A stretch of DNA of 64,000 nt from Kordiimonadaceae bacterium UBA4441 (lineage in GTDB: Bacteria; Pseudomonadota; Alphaproteobacteria; Sphingomonadales; Emcibacteraceae), in assembly GCA_002390425.1 (NCBI GenBank), contig DGPL01000033.1, forward strand, positions 13,985 through 77,984, in the 5' to 3' direction. The translations under genes and the position numbers were made by a program. The notes under the pieces were generated by a model that saw nothing but the letters and a program-made list of their open reading frames with translations, searched no databases and was not told where the DNA came from. Below, piece after piece: positions 55,158 through 64,000 of the stretch. Within the stretch, counting starts at the first letter, position 1, and each line of letters opens with the position of its first letter.

Positions 55158-55856
55158 GTGTCTAAATTAATAAAGTTATACAATAATGTTTTTATCACTC
55201 CAATTGAGTTATTCAACCATATTGCGATTAAACGTCTTATTTTTACGATTATTTCGATCTTCGGATCATTATACGTCACAATGCAGCCATTACATGCGCA
55301 AGAAACGAAACATATTCTTGCTTTTGGCGATAGCTTAGCCGCAGGATATGGGCTTGGCCCCGGCGAAGGGTTTACCGATCAACTTGAACGCACATTAATT
55401 GATAAGGGCATAAACGTTAAAGTGACCAATGCAGGCGTATCGGGCGATACAACCTCGGGAGGCCTTTCAAGACTGGAATGGGTACTTTCTAGTGCACAAA
55501 ATGTTGATTTGGTTATTTTAGCTCTTGGCGGTAATGACGCACTACGCGGGATACAACCAGAAATCACAAGACAAAACATGGACAAAATGGTCGCTATTTT
55601 AAAAGATAAAAACATCCCTACCCTAATAGCCGGAATGATGGCACCACCCAACCTGGGCCCAATTTATGGTAATAAGTTCAATAGCATATATGGTGATATG
55701 GCTAAAAAATACGACGTTGCACTTTATCCTTTTTTTCTTGATGGTGTCGCAGGTTTTATTGAACTAAACCAAAATGATCGCATACATCCAAATCCAGAAG
55801 GCGTAAAAATTATCACAGAAAAGATGTCCGCTAGTATTACTGAAGCATTAAAATAA
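55158..55856 (+). CDS. tesA: TesA-like SGNH lysophospholipase/thioesterase
   Basis: A 232-residue SGNH hydrolase. Catalytic Ser is in FGDSLAAGYGL, Gly in AGVSGDT, Asn in ALGGNDALRG and the Asp-x-x-His pair in DRIHPNPEG. A Sec signal peptide (LIFTIISIFGSLYVTMQPLHAQ-like end) follows a longer than usual N-terminal arm. The start is GTG at 55158 with AAGG 10 bases upstream. It is periplasmic and divergent from its ABC partners. Confidence 0.88.
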   Translation: MSKLIKLYNNVFITPIELFNHIAIKRLIFTIISIFGSLYVTMQPLHAQETKHILAFGDSLAAGYGLGPGEGFTDQLERTLIDKGINVKVTNAGVSGDTTSGGLSRLEWVLSSAQNVDLVILALGGNDALRGIQPEITRQNMDKMVAILKDKNIPTLIAGMMAPPNLGPIYGNKFNSIYGDMAKKYDVALYPFFLDGVAGFIELNQNDRIHPNPEGVKIITEKMSASITEALK

Positions 55857-55939
55857 TAGTTAAAAATTTAGCCGGTTAAGTTTCTTTAACCAATTCGTGT
55901 TAAATTGTTTTAAAATTGACACGTAGTTGGATATAAATT

Positions 55940-58318
55940 GTGATTAAATTCATAATAAAAAAGGCATATTTATTCTGTTTCATTATTCTTGGAATTTGTG
56001 ACATTCACGCACAATCCAACATTAATTTTACACAAGAAGAATTAAAGTGGATTGAAGATCACCCAGTGATAACATCAACTAATGAAGTTGGTTGGGCCCC
56101 ATTAGATTTCAATCAATCCGGGGAAGCACTTGGCTTTTCTGTCGATTATTTAAATTTAGTTGCTAAAAAAGTTGGCATCAAAATTGAATATAAAAGCGGT
56201 TTTACGTGGAGCCAAATTCTTGAAAAACTTAAAAACAAAGAAATCGACATTGCACAAAGCATTATTTATACACCTTAGCGCGCCGAATACTTAGAATTCA
56301 CTCGCCCCTATCTTGATATGCCAATGGTCTTTTTTGGAAGAAAAGGTCAACCAAGAATAGAAACAATTGAAGATTTAAAAGATTTAAAAATTGGTGCCAC
56401 CCTTGGTGATTTATCATATGAGATTTATAAAAATGACTATCCAGAACTGGATATCTACGAATATAATTCCACTATTGATGCTTTAAAGGATATTTCAATT
56501 GGAAAGATTGATGTATTCGCTGACATTTATCCCGTTTCAAATTTCATATTAAACCAAAACTTCTTATCCGGTGTCACTGTCGTTGGCGACAGCTTCTTTC
56601 TTAGCGAAGATAATACAGATAATATACGCCTAGCCGTTAGAAATGATTGGCCAATCCTTAGAATAATTCTTGAAAAAGGAATGGACGCCATTACACCAAA
56701 AGAGTTTTCAGCGCTTGCGGAAAAATGGCAAACCACGGCTGCTGCTCTAACTGTAGATGAATTAGAATATGATATTAGTCTAACCGAGGCTGAACTTGAG
56801 TGGCTAAATGAGAACAAAGTTATTAAAGTCGCGACCGACCCTAATAATACACCACTAGAATTTATTGATGATAATGAAAATATAAGCGGCTTAGCCGGCT
56901 CTTATTTGGAATTATTTGAACAACGTTTAAATGTAAAATTTGAATGGTCAGGAAGTAAAAATTGGACAGAGTCCCTCAATCAAATACAATCAAAAAAGGC
57001 GCATATGGTATCTACTGATAATGCAACGCCTGATCGGGAAGAATATTTGATATTTACCGATCCCTTCTTGGACGTGTCATATATGATTTTTGGTAGACAA
57101 GGTGAAGAAATCTATGGAAACTTAGATGCGTTAAATGGAAAAACCGTATCTATGGTCAAAGGCTATTCAATTACCAAAACTATAGCAGATAACCATCCTG
57201 AGATTATTTTACGATTATCAGATACAGTAGCAGAGGCGCTTGAAGTCGTCGCTATAGGACAGGCAGATGCATATGTGGGAAGCATTGCTTTAGCAGCGCA
57301 TTTTAGTATCGAAAAAGGATTAACACAGATTGTTGCTGTTGGTGGCACCCCTTACCGTGGTTCAAATAAAATAGCTGTAAGAAAAGACTTGCCCTTACTG
57401 GCGAGCGCTATACAAAAAGCGATGCAATCAGTAACTGCCCGTGAAAAAACAGAAATTACGCGCAAATGGCTCGGGAGAAATTTTGAATCTTTTGAAAATT
57501 CAACACTTCTTATCCGTGCAATGATCATTTGTTTCATTATCTTATCATTAATTTTAATTTGGAATTACAGTTTACGTAGAGAAGTTAATCAAAGAAAGAA
57601 AGCCGAAGCCGAAGCAGATGCAGCAAACATTACCAAGTCAAAATTCTTAGCAAATATGTCCCATGAACTTAGAACACCATTGAACGCGATTATTGGTTTC
57701 TCTGATGCCATGTTAGCTGGAATTGCAGGTGAGATAAAAGAGCCAAAACAAAAGGACTATTTAAATGATATTAGAAGCAGCGGCGAACACCTATCAACAG
57801 TAATCAATGATATTTTAGATCTATCAAAAATAGAAGCCGGAAAATGGCGGCTTAACATCACTGAGTTTGTGCTTAACAATAGCATTAATGAAACCATTAA
57901 TATGATGATGCCACTTGCTGATCAAAAAAATATCTCACTCAAATATCAATGTGAATTTGAAAATGCTGACTTAAAAGTAAAGAGCGACATCCATGTATTA
58001 AAGCGTATTTTAATCAACATATTATCTAATGCTATTAAGTTCACCGAAAATAATGGAAATGTATATTGTAGAGCTTACCTAAAAGGCAATAGTATCAATA
58101 TAGAAATTATTGACGATGGTATAGGCATTCCGTCATCGCGTCTTGATAAAGTCCTTCACCCATTTGAACAAGTTCAAGAAGGCTATGATTTAAACGAAGA
58201 AGGCACAGGTTTAGGGTTAGCCATTGTAAACGAACTTCTTAACTTAATCGATGGGGCATTAATACTTGAAAGTGAAGTTTCAAAGGGAACAAAAGTAACA
58301 ATTACAATACCAAAATAG
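55940..58318 (+). pseudogene. BvgS-like sensor histidine kinase interrupted by one amber codon
   Basis: The frame from GTG 55940 to 58318 encodes a full 792-codon kinase apart from a TAG at 56276-56278. Upstream is a Sec signal and the first SBP_bac_3 domain; downstream that domain continues, then a second SBP_bac_3 domain, a membrane helix, HisKA (His in NMSHELRTPLNAIIGF) and HATPase (DDGIGIPS, GTGLGLAIV). Both parts are in the same frame, and TP-stop-RAEYLEFT matches the usual TPER...Y.FT of the family, so a GAG or CAG codon became TAG. The ATG at 56318 has no ribosome site. It may be a young pseudogene, a readthrough gene or a sequencing error. No receiver domain follows. Confidence 0.8.
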
Positions 58319-58328
58319 TTAAAATAAT

Positions 58329-58362
58329 CACTTTATCGCAAATAGCATACACTTCATCGCAA
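58329..58362 (+). repeat. Two 13-base direct repeats two helical turns apart
   Basis: CACTTTATCGCAA (58329-58341) and CACTTCATCGCAA (58350-58362) match at 12 of 13 positions with a 21-base period. They lie just after the kinase and upstream of the structured region that ends in a strong terminator, and could be an activator or repressor site for it. Confidence 0.45.
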
Positions 58363-58467
58363 TCGACTTTATAGAGTTTGTTATTCAGTTCTACCTAAAA
58401 GTGCAAGACATGTTAATTCCTATAGCAACCTTGCTCCCGTTATTGCCCGAGAGGGTATGAACTGAAT

Positions 58468-58562
58468 ATAAACAGGGGCGTTTTACTATTAACAGTAATT
58501 TCCCTACTCCCCCTTCAACCCTGTTTATTATGCCGGCTCCCTTATTGGGAGCCGGCTTTTTA
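58468..58562 (+). ncRNA. Candidate small RNA: two hairpins ending in an intrinsic terminator
   Basis: A perfect 10-base pair (ATAAACAGGG at 58468-58477 with CCCTGTTTAT at 58519-58528) encloses 41 bases that hold a smaller hairpin, TTACT/AGTAA, and an unpaired C-rich run (TTTCCCTACTCCCCCTTC) that resembles an anti-Shine-Dalgarno loop. The terminator hairpin follows after 3 bases. The true 5' end may lie further upstream, between about 58370 and 58460. No ORF is likely there. Hfq is present in this genome. Confidence 0.45.
58532..58562 (+). terminator. Strong rho-independent terminator
   Basis: GCCGGCTCCC (58532-58541) and GGGAGCCGGC (58547-58556) form a perfect GC-rich 10-base stem around TTATT, followed by six T residues. 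It ends whatever is transcribed from the 58.32-58.53 kb gap. Confidence 0.93.
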
Positions 58563-58609
58563 TTTATCTAAACCTTGTAATTTTAAAGATCATATTTAAA
58601 TAGTGCTCT

Positions 58610-59380
58610 ATGAAAATAAATTTTGATCAATACGGTGAAGATGCTAATAAAAAACCGCTTATTATAATCCATGGATTATATGGTTCTGCGGCAAATTTTC
58701 GAGGGCTAGCAAAAATATATGCTAACGACTTTATCGTATTTTGTATCGATCTTAGAAATCATGGTAATTCACCACATTCTGATGAAATAACATATTCACT
58801 TATGGCTGAAGATGTTATTGAATTTATGGATAATCAAGGCATCAAAAAAGCGCATATTTTAGGCCATTCAATGGGCGGGAAAACCGCAATGCAACTGGCA
58901 TTAAATCATCCAGAACGTGTTGATAAATTAGTGATCGGCGATATTGCACCTGTTGAATACCCTCATCATCATGAAACAATTTTCGAAGGACTATTGGCTA
59001 TTCCTGTTGCGAATGTTGAAAGCCGCGGTGAGGCTGAACAAATTTTAAAACATTATGTTGAAGAACCGAGTGTTAGGCTTTTTCTCTTAACAAATTTGTT
59101 GCGTACGGATGATGGTAATGGTTTCAAATGGCGCATTAACCTCCCGGCATTAATTGGGGAATATAAAAATATTCAAGCGGCTCCCGATGGAATTTCATAT
59201 GATGGAGAAACTCTTTTTATTCGCGGAGCAAATTCGGAGTATGTTGCGGATGAATATGTTCCTGAAACACTTGAATTTTTTCCCAATGCAAGTATTGAAA
59301 CTATTGATGACTGTGGTCATTGGCTTCATTCTGAAAAACCAAAAGAATTTTCGGAAATACTACTTAAATTTTTAAAGTAA
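58610..59380 (+). CDS. Alpha/beta hydrolase (YbfF-like esterase)
   Basis: A 256-residue alpha/beta-fold hydrolase. The nucleophile Ser is in GHSMGGKT near residue 87, the HGLYGS oxyanion motif is near residue 24, and the catalytic His is in DCGHWLHSE near residue 240. Family members hydrolyse acyl esters and thioesters. The start follows the terminator by about 50 bases. It converges with the YkgJ-like gene. Confidence 0.87.
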   Translation: MKINFDQYGEDANKKPLIIIHGLYGSAANFRGLAKIYANDFIVFCIDLRNHGNSPHSDEITYSLMAEDVIEFMDNQGIKKAHILGHSMGGKTAMQLALNHPERVDKLVIGDIAPVEYPHHHETIFEGLLAIPVANVESRGEAEQILKHYVEEPSVRLFLLTNLLRTDDGNGFKWRINLPALIGEYKNIQAAPDGISYDGETLFIRGANSEYVADEYVPETLEFFPNASIETIDDCGHWLHSEKPKEFSEILLKFLK

Positions 59381-59392
59381 TATATTGAAAAA

Positions 59393-60013
59393 CTACCCCC
59401 TAACACTTTCAATAAAGTCTGAATAGTCTTTTAACATTGATGTTTCACGAAATGATTCATGGATCAATTCAATATAATCCCGTGTCTTTTCTGCATAGTG
59501 TAAATCTTCTTTTGAGACTGGTTTGCCTTGTTCCACCTGCACCTGCAATTTATAGAGGAAGTAATTTTGATAATACCGAAGATTAAACTGATCTTTTTCG
59601 TATTCTGCTTTAAAATGCGCCTGATAATCACTTAATTTATATTCGTCCTCACCTTCCAAATTTGCATAAGCGGCGTTATCGATAAGCCATTCTGCCTGTT
59701 CTTTTGCGCTTTCAACGTCTAAAACTGCTTCATCAAAGTCCGTTTCACCTTCAAGCACGCTTGAGGATAACAAACAATGATAATCGCCACATACATGGAG
59801 TCTATCAGGATAAATGGAGCAGGCCGTCCCCTTAAGATGCGGGCAAGGTAAATTGAATGCCCCTTCCCCTTCATCAACAACAGGTTTAATGCCAAGCTCA
59901 ATTGCTTTTTCTTCTTCGCCTTCTAATAAAGGTGCATTGCCAAATAAAGCACCACTGCAACATAAACCACAATTTTTACAAAGTTCTGATGCTTTAAGAA
60001 AATTATTATCCAT
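59393..60013 (-). CDS. YkgJ-family zinc/iron-cysteine-cluster protein
   Basis: A 206-residue protein with the YkgJ cysteine cluster: CKNCGLCCSG near the N-terminus and CPHL ... CSIYPDRLHVCGDYHC. Eight conserved Cys could bind zinc or an Fe-S cluster. The function is not established. It lies 23 bases after the second cysteine desulfurase, hinting at Fe-S or sulfur-related work. Confidence 0.85.
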   Translation of the reverse strand: MDNNFLKASELCKNCGLCCSGALFGNAPLLEGEEEKAIELGIKPVVDEGEGAFNLPCPHLKGTACSIYPDRLHVCGDYHCLLSSSVLEGETDFDEAVLDVESAKEQAEWLIDNAAYANLEGEDEYKLSDYQAHFKAEYEKDQFNLRYYQNYFLYKLQVQVEQGKPVSKEDLHYAEKTRDYIELIHESFRETSMLKDYSDFIESVRG

Positions 60014-60036
60014 AGAAAATCCCTGATTAAATTTTG

Positions 60037-61188
60037 TTATTTAGGTTGACGGTTATGCACACATTTAATGATGTATTTGGCCGCAAAATCAATCTCTTCT
60101 TCCGTGGTCATTCGACCTATTCCAATTCGAATAGATGACGATATATCACGTTTTGAAAGCCCTAATTCATTTAAAACATAAGACGGTTTATGTTTAGCCG
60201 ATGAGCATGCAGAGCCGCTAGATACAGCGATATTCTTAAGGTCAGCGATAAATAAATCACTCTTAACGCCAATAAAAGTTAAATTTAAATTACCAAAATA
60301 ACGGTCCGTTTCAGAACCATTCAAACGAACATTATTTAATTTATGTCTCAAGATATCTAAGAGCGATTTCGATAGTTTAGAAACATTTTTAAGATCAGAT
60401 GTCATATCATTTAATGCTATTTTCGATGCCTCGCCTAAGCCGACACAAAGAGCAGGCGATAATGTGCCTGATCGCAAACCATTTTCTTGACCGCCGCCAT
60501 CCATTATCGGTATTACTTTAACGCCATTTCGAACGAAAAGCGCACCAATCCCTTTTGGCCCATAAATTTTATGGCCCGAGATGCTCATTAAATCGATATT
60601 CATATCATTTACATTAAGAGGAATTTTTCCAAATGCTTGAGCCGCATCCGTGTGAAACAAAATATCAGTGGATTTACAAATTTCACCAATGGTTTTAATA
60701 TTTTGAAGAACCCCAATTTCATTATTAACTGCCATAATCGACACAAGCGATGTTTTTTCAGTGATACTATTTTTTAATTCATCTAGGTCGATTAAACCAT
60801 CATGATCCACATTTAGATATGTTACAGTAAACCCAAGTTTCTCTAATGACCTCGTTGAGGCAAGCACACATTCATGTTCAGTCTTTGCGGTAATAACGTG
60901 GTTTTTATTCGGGAACTTGGCAAAAGCCGCCCCTTTAATGGCGATATTATTACTTTCGGTAGCACCAGATGTGAAAATTACTTCTTCGCTTATTGAACCA
61001 ATAACATTCGCAATTTGTGCGCGTGCAACATCAATTGCCGCCTCGGCTTTCCATCCAAAGTTATGTTCTACGGAATGCGGGTTTCCAAATTCATTGGTTA
61101 AAAATGGCATCATTTTATCAAGCACACGCGGATCAATTGGCGTCGTAGCCTGATAATCCAGATAGATGGGTAACTTTAATTCACTCAT
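60037..61188 (-). CDS. Cysteine desulfurase (IscS/NifS-like), second of two
   Basis: A 383-residue PLP enzyme of the IscS/NifS group. It has the N-terminal LDYQATTPIDPRV, the Schiff-base Lys in SGHKIYGPKG near residue 200, and the active-site loop SSGSACSSAKHKPS with the catalytic Cys near residue 323. It releases sulfur from cysteine as persulfide. It overlaps the first desulfurase gene by 4 bases; the two differ substantially in sequence. Confidence 0.9.
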   Translation of the reverse strand: MSELKLPIYLDYQATTPIDPRVLDKMMPFLTNEFGNPHSVEHNFGWKAEAAIDVARAQIANVIGSISEEVIFTSGATESNNIAIKGAAFAKFPNKNHVITAKTEHECVLASTRSLEKLGFTVTYLNVDHDGLIDLDELKNSITEKTSLVSIMAVNNEIGVLQNIKTIGEICKSTDILFHTDAAQAFGKIPLNVNDMNIDLMSISGHKIYGPKGIGALFVRNGVKVIPIMDGGGQENGLRSGTLSPALCVGLGEASKIALNDMTSDLKNVSKLSKSLLDILRHKLNNVRLNGSETDRYFGNLNLTFIGVKSDLFIADLKNIAVSSGSACSSAKHKPSYVLNELGLSKRDISSSIRIGIGRMTTEEEIDFAAKYIIKCVHNRQPK

Positions 61189-62309
61189 CGGTTATTCTTT
61201 CTACCCCACATTTTTAACCAGCTACTAATGAAAGCATCAATATCTTCACGTTTCGTGTTCCACCCCATGCTCATTCGTACGGTTGAGCTTGCAATCTCAT
61301 CATCGTTTGTCATTGCCATTATGACATGTGACGCTTTGACTTTTCCCGATGAACATGCTGATCCCGAACTTACACATATTTTATCAAGATCAAAATTCAT
61401 TACCTGCGTTTCGCTTCTAACATTTGGCATATAAATTGTCGAAACATTAGGCAGCCTTTTTGAATTATGTCCTAGGCACATTGAACCACTCGCTTTAATT
61501 AGAATTTCTTGTTCTACATAATTACGCCATTCTTCCAATTCTTTCATTTTTTCTAATGACCTCGAAATCATTGATGCCGCTAATCCAAATCCAGCAATTC
61601 CAGCTATATTTTCTGTACCGCCACGCCGACCAACCTCTTGACCACCGCCAATTATAGAGGATCTTACAGGCAATTTTTCAAGAGCAATCAAAGCCCCAAC
61701 TCCTTGCGGTCCACCAATTTTATGGGATGAGATACTCATCATATCAACATCAAGAGATTGAAAATCAAGTGGTATTTTACCAAATGCCTGAATTGCATCA
61801 ACGTGTAGAAGCGCGCCTGCATCCTTTGTGATTTTGGATATACTTTCGATATCTTGGATTACACCAGTTTCATTATTAGCGAGCAAAATAGATACAATTC
61901 TTTGATCGCCATCATTCAATAAAAGCTCTTTAAGGTCCTCTAAATTAATCAGACCATCACTATTAATAGAAAGCATATCAACTTTACCTTCAAAACTATC
62001 TTTTGATAAATTTACCGAGTCATGTTCTGCATTTGTGGTAATTAATCTGGATCTTTTCGAATTTAAAATCGCCATATTATTGGCTTCAGTGCCACCAGAA
62101 GTAAAAATAATCATTTGTGCACGACAATTTAAAACCTCTGCTATTTGCGATCTTGCCGTCTCTAATCTTGATTTAGCTGTTCTGCCAAGTGCATGAACGG
62201 AGGACGGATTCCCGCCCTCTTTCATTACGTCAGACATTAGTTCAATCACCTCAGTGCGGATTGGCGCCGTAGCATTATAATCAAGATATATTAGGTCCGA
62301 AGCGGTCAT
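61185..62309 (-). CDS. Cysteine desulfurase (IscS/NifS-like), first of two
   Basis: A 374-residue paralogue with LDYNATAPIRTEV, Schiff-base Lys in SSHKIGGPQG and the loop SSGSACSSGKVKAS. The persulfide Cys is present, so both copies look active. No IscU, IscR or SufB gene lies in the window; the upstream gene is a divergent alpha/beta hydrolase. Whether one copy serves Fe-S assembly and the other a tRNA or cofactor thiolation system cannot be told. Confidence 0.9.
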   Translation of the reverse strand: MTASDLIYLDYNATAPIRTEVIELMSDVMKEGGNPSSVHALGRTAKSRLETARSQIAEVLNCRAQMIIFTSGGTEANNMAILNSKRSRLITTNAEHDSVNLSKDSFEGKVDMLSINSDGLINLEDLKELLLNDGDQRIVSILLANNETGVIQDIESISKITKDAGALLHVDAIQAFGKIPLDFQSLDVDMMSISSHKIGGPQGVGALIALEKLPVRSSIIGGGQEVGRRGGTENIAGIAGFGLAASMISRSLEKMKELEEWRNYVEQEILIKASGSMCLGHNSKRLPNVSTIYMPNVRSETQVMNFDLDKICVSSGSACSSGKVKASHVIMAMTNDDEIASSTVRMSMGWNTKREDIDAFISSWLKMWGRKNNR

Positions 62310-62442
62310 AATTTATTAAAATCCAATTTCTTAGTTGAAATTTCATTGTAGTTTTATGCTATAACAAGACGGAATCATCAATAAGGTATTTTATTCTAAT
62401 AGATTTTACGAATAGTATTTAGACATTTAAGGTTAATTAAAT

Positions 62443-63084
62443 ATGCCAGAAGTCATTATCAACGGCCCTGAAGGCCGTCTAGAAGGACGTTATCACCCAA
62501 GCAAACAAGAAAATGCACCAATCGCACTCGTTTTACATGCTGACCCACAATTTAACGGCAACATGAATAGTAAAATTTGCTACTATTTATATCATTCTTT
62601 TGTGCGTCGTGGTTTTTCCGTCTTGCGCTTTAATTTTCGCAGTGTAGGTCGCAGCGAAGGCATTTATGATAGTGGAATTGGCGAATTAAGTGATGCGGCT
62701 TCTGCTTTAGATTGGCTACACACTGTTAACCGCGATAGCCCACAAGTATGGATCGCCGGGTTTTCATTTGGGGCATGGATCGGAATGCAGCTTTTAATGA
62801 GACGTCCGGAAATCAGCGGCTTTTTATCAATTTCACCGCCAGCAAATCTTTATGATTTCTCATTCCTCGCCCCTTGCCCATCATCCGGCTTAATCACCCA
62901 AGGAACAGAAGATACAGTGGTTAGTGAGAATTCCGTTCAACGTTTGGTAGATAAACTGCAAGCACAAAAAGGTATCACAATCGATTACGACAAAATTGAA
63001 GGTGCAAGCCATTTTTATGAAGATCATCATACCCCGCTCGTAAGATCAATCGATAAATATCTGACTATGAGATTGGGTTATTAA
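62443..63084 (+). CDS. Alpha/beta hydrolase, dienelactone hydrolase-like
   Basis: A 213-residue hydrolase. The nucleophile Ser is in AGFSFGAWIG near residue 107, the N-terminus has LVLHADPQFNGNMNSKI, and the likely catalytic His is in GASHFYEDHH near residue 190. This small hydrolase is often found beside cysteine desulfurase and suf genes in alphaproteobacteria. It converges with anmK. Confidence 0.87.
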   Translation: MPEVIINGPEGRLEGRYHPSKQENAPIALVLHADPQFNGNMNSKICYYLYHSFVRRGFSVLRFNFRSVGRSEGIYDSGIGELSDAASALDWLHTVNRDSPQVWIAGFSFGAWIGMQLLMRRPEISGFLSISPPANLYDFSFLAPCPSSGLITQGTEDTVVSENSVQRLVDKLQAQKGITIDYDKIEGASHFYEDHHTPLVRSIDKYLTMRLGY

Positions 63085-63093
63085 TTTACTTCC

Positions 63094-64000
63094 TTATTTA
63101 GGCATGTGAACTTTTCCACCCGTGGACGGCTCATTAATCCCTGTCGTCCCGGGAAAAGTGATCGGTAAGTTATATATTCTTCTGACCGCTAAATAAGCGA
63201 AGGCCTCTGCTTCGACATAATCACCGTCGAACCCGATTGATGAAATACTCTCCACATCACCATAAAGTTCATCCGATAGCATTTGCATCATTGTTGGATT
63301 ATGGGCACCGCCACCACACACGTACCATTTTTTTACAAAATCTGGACACATTACCTCTGCCATTTTTATAGCATTTACAGTAAAAGCAATTAATGTGGTC
63401 GCACCGTCCTCAACTGATAGCATCGATAAAGAACTCACATCAAAGGCATCTCTATCTAAAGATTTCGGTGGCATTTCTTTAAAATAATCATGGTTCATTA
63501 AATCATTTACGAGAATTTCCTGGACATTCCCTTTTGATGAAACCTGCCCATCTTTATCAAAGGGAAGATCACTATGTTTTCTAATCCAATCGTCAAGAAG
63601 TGCATTACCAGGCCCAGTATCGAAAGCCACCATATCATTAGGGTCACGACCACTAAACCAAGTTAAATTTGCTACGCCACCAATATTGAGTAACGCAATC
63701 GGAAAGTCCGTTTCGCCATTAGGCAAAAGTGCACGATGGAAAATAGGAACTAGTGGGGCACCTTGCCCACCATTTTCCACATCAAATCTGCGAAAATCAT
63801 TTACAACTTTTATGCCCGTATTATCAGCTAACTCACGGCCATCACCGATTTGCCACGACCACCCTTTCTCCGGGTTATGTAGCAAGGTTTGACCATGAAA
63901 GCCAATAACTTCGATATCATTTTTTTGAAGTTGATTAATTGATATAATTTCATTTATGGCATCTAAATGGAGCCTATTAATAACACCCTCAGCAATTAAT
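63094..64000 (-). CDS. anmK: Anhydro-N-acetylmuramic acid kinase AnmK (5' end outside window)
   Basis: The reading frame stays open on the minus strand from the window edge (codon at 63997-63999) to the stop at 63094, so the true start lies beyond 64000. About 300 residues are visible of the usual 370. Motifs: IGFHGQTLLHNPEKGWSWQIG, DFR, NIGGVANLTWF, FDTGPGNALLDDWI and the ATP-binding CGGGAHNPTMM. It recycles cell-wall anhydro-MurNAc to MurNAc-6-phosphate. Confidence 0.92.
   Translation of the reverse strand, partial: LIAEGVINRLHLDAINEIISINQLQKNDIEVIGFHGQTLLHNPEKGWSWQIGDGRELADNTGIKVVNDFRRFDVENGGQGAPLVPIFHRALLPNGETDFPIALLNIGGVANLTWFSGRDPNDMVAFDTGPGNALLDDWIRKHSDLPFDKDGQVSSKGNVQEILVNDLMNHDYFKEMPPKSLDRDAFDVSSLSMLSVEDGATTLIAFTVNAIKMAEVMCPDFVKKWYVCGGGAHNPTMMQMLSDELYGDVESISSIGFDGDYVEAEAFAYLAVRRIYNLPITFPGTTGINEPSTGGKVHMPK

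Noticed and set aside
56276..56320. A frameshift in the sensor kinase
   Set aside because: The two open parts are in the same frame (both starts equal 2 modulo 3). One TAG explains the break, so no frameshift is needed.
1..64000. tRNA, rRNA, insertion sequences, integrases, attachment sites
   Set aside because: I looked for TTCGA-type arms, transposase motifs and terminal inverted repeats on both strands and saw no convincing case, though reading by eye could miss a degenerate one.

Overview
The window looks like the chromosome of an AT-rich, probably marine alphaproteobacterium. The best evidence is the gene order dusB-ntrB-ntrC-ntrY-ntrX-trkA-trkH-hfq-hflX and a fused ispDF, both typical of that class. 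A Kordiimonadales/Emcibacterales-like lineage is a guess from general impression only. I see no rRNA, tRNA, CRISPR array, insertion sequence or phage gene. No gene-free stretch exceeds 300 bases.

Layout. (1) 1-3.3 kb: the end of a membrane protein, a lipoprotein with 11-residue repeats, a permease/PhyH-dioxygenase pair and a small basic secreted protein. (2) 3.3-25.5 kb: an accessory catabolic island. A tightly coupled leftward operon (11473 to 3349) encodes a CoA-transferase, SMP-30 lactonase-like protein, DapA-like lyase, a three-subunit flavoprotein/[2Fe-2S] amine dehydrogenase, an SDR and a Tat-exported sulfatase. Divergent from it is a class III aminotransferase/BKACE pair. Next come an IclR regulator and a two-subunit intradiol dioxygenase. 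A six-gene leftward operon follows: M24 peptidase, metallophosphatase, MAPEG, Tat small subunit, GMC dehydrogenase, NhaC antiporter. A nitrilase/cyclodeaminase/GNAT group ends the island. Near-identical 16-bp palindromes lie upstream of both the aminotransferase and the dioxygenase genes and are candidate IclR operators. Together the enzymes suggest breakdown of an aromatic, nitrogen-containing, possibly sulfated compound by a variant of the beta-ketoadipate logic, but the substrate cannot be read from the sequence.

(3) 25.5-36.4 kb: thpR, an amidohydrolase/DUF4212/sodium symporter operon, a GNAT-mazG pair and a large BNR/Asp-box secreted protein. (4) 36.4-49.2 kb: the conserved nitrogen-sensing, potassium-uptake and Hfq block, all leftward. 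(5) 49.3-55.9 kb: ispDF, DUF1801, pgpA, pncC (rightward), then an FtsX-type permease and LolD-like ATPase divergent from tesA, the familiar tesA/ybbA/ybbP neighbourhood. (6) 55.9-64 kb: a BvgS-like sensor kinase broken by one in-frame amber codon, a structured region ending in a strong terminator (candidate small RNA), hydrolases, two tandem cysteine desulfurases and an anmK gene cut by the window edge.

The items most worth checking are the palindromes shared by the island promoters, the candidate small RNA at 58.47 kb, a 33-residue membrane micro-protein behind a near-consensus promoter at 22.9 kb, the amber-interrupted kinase, and the unusual catabolic island itself.
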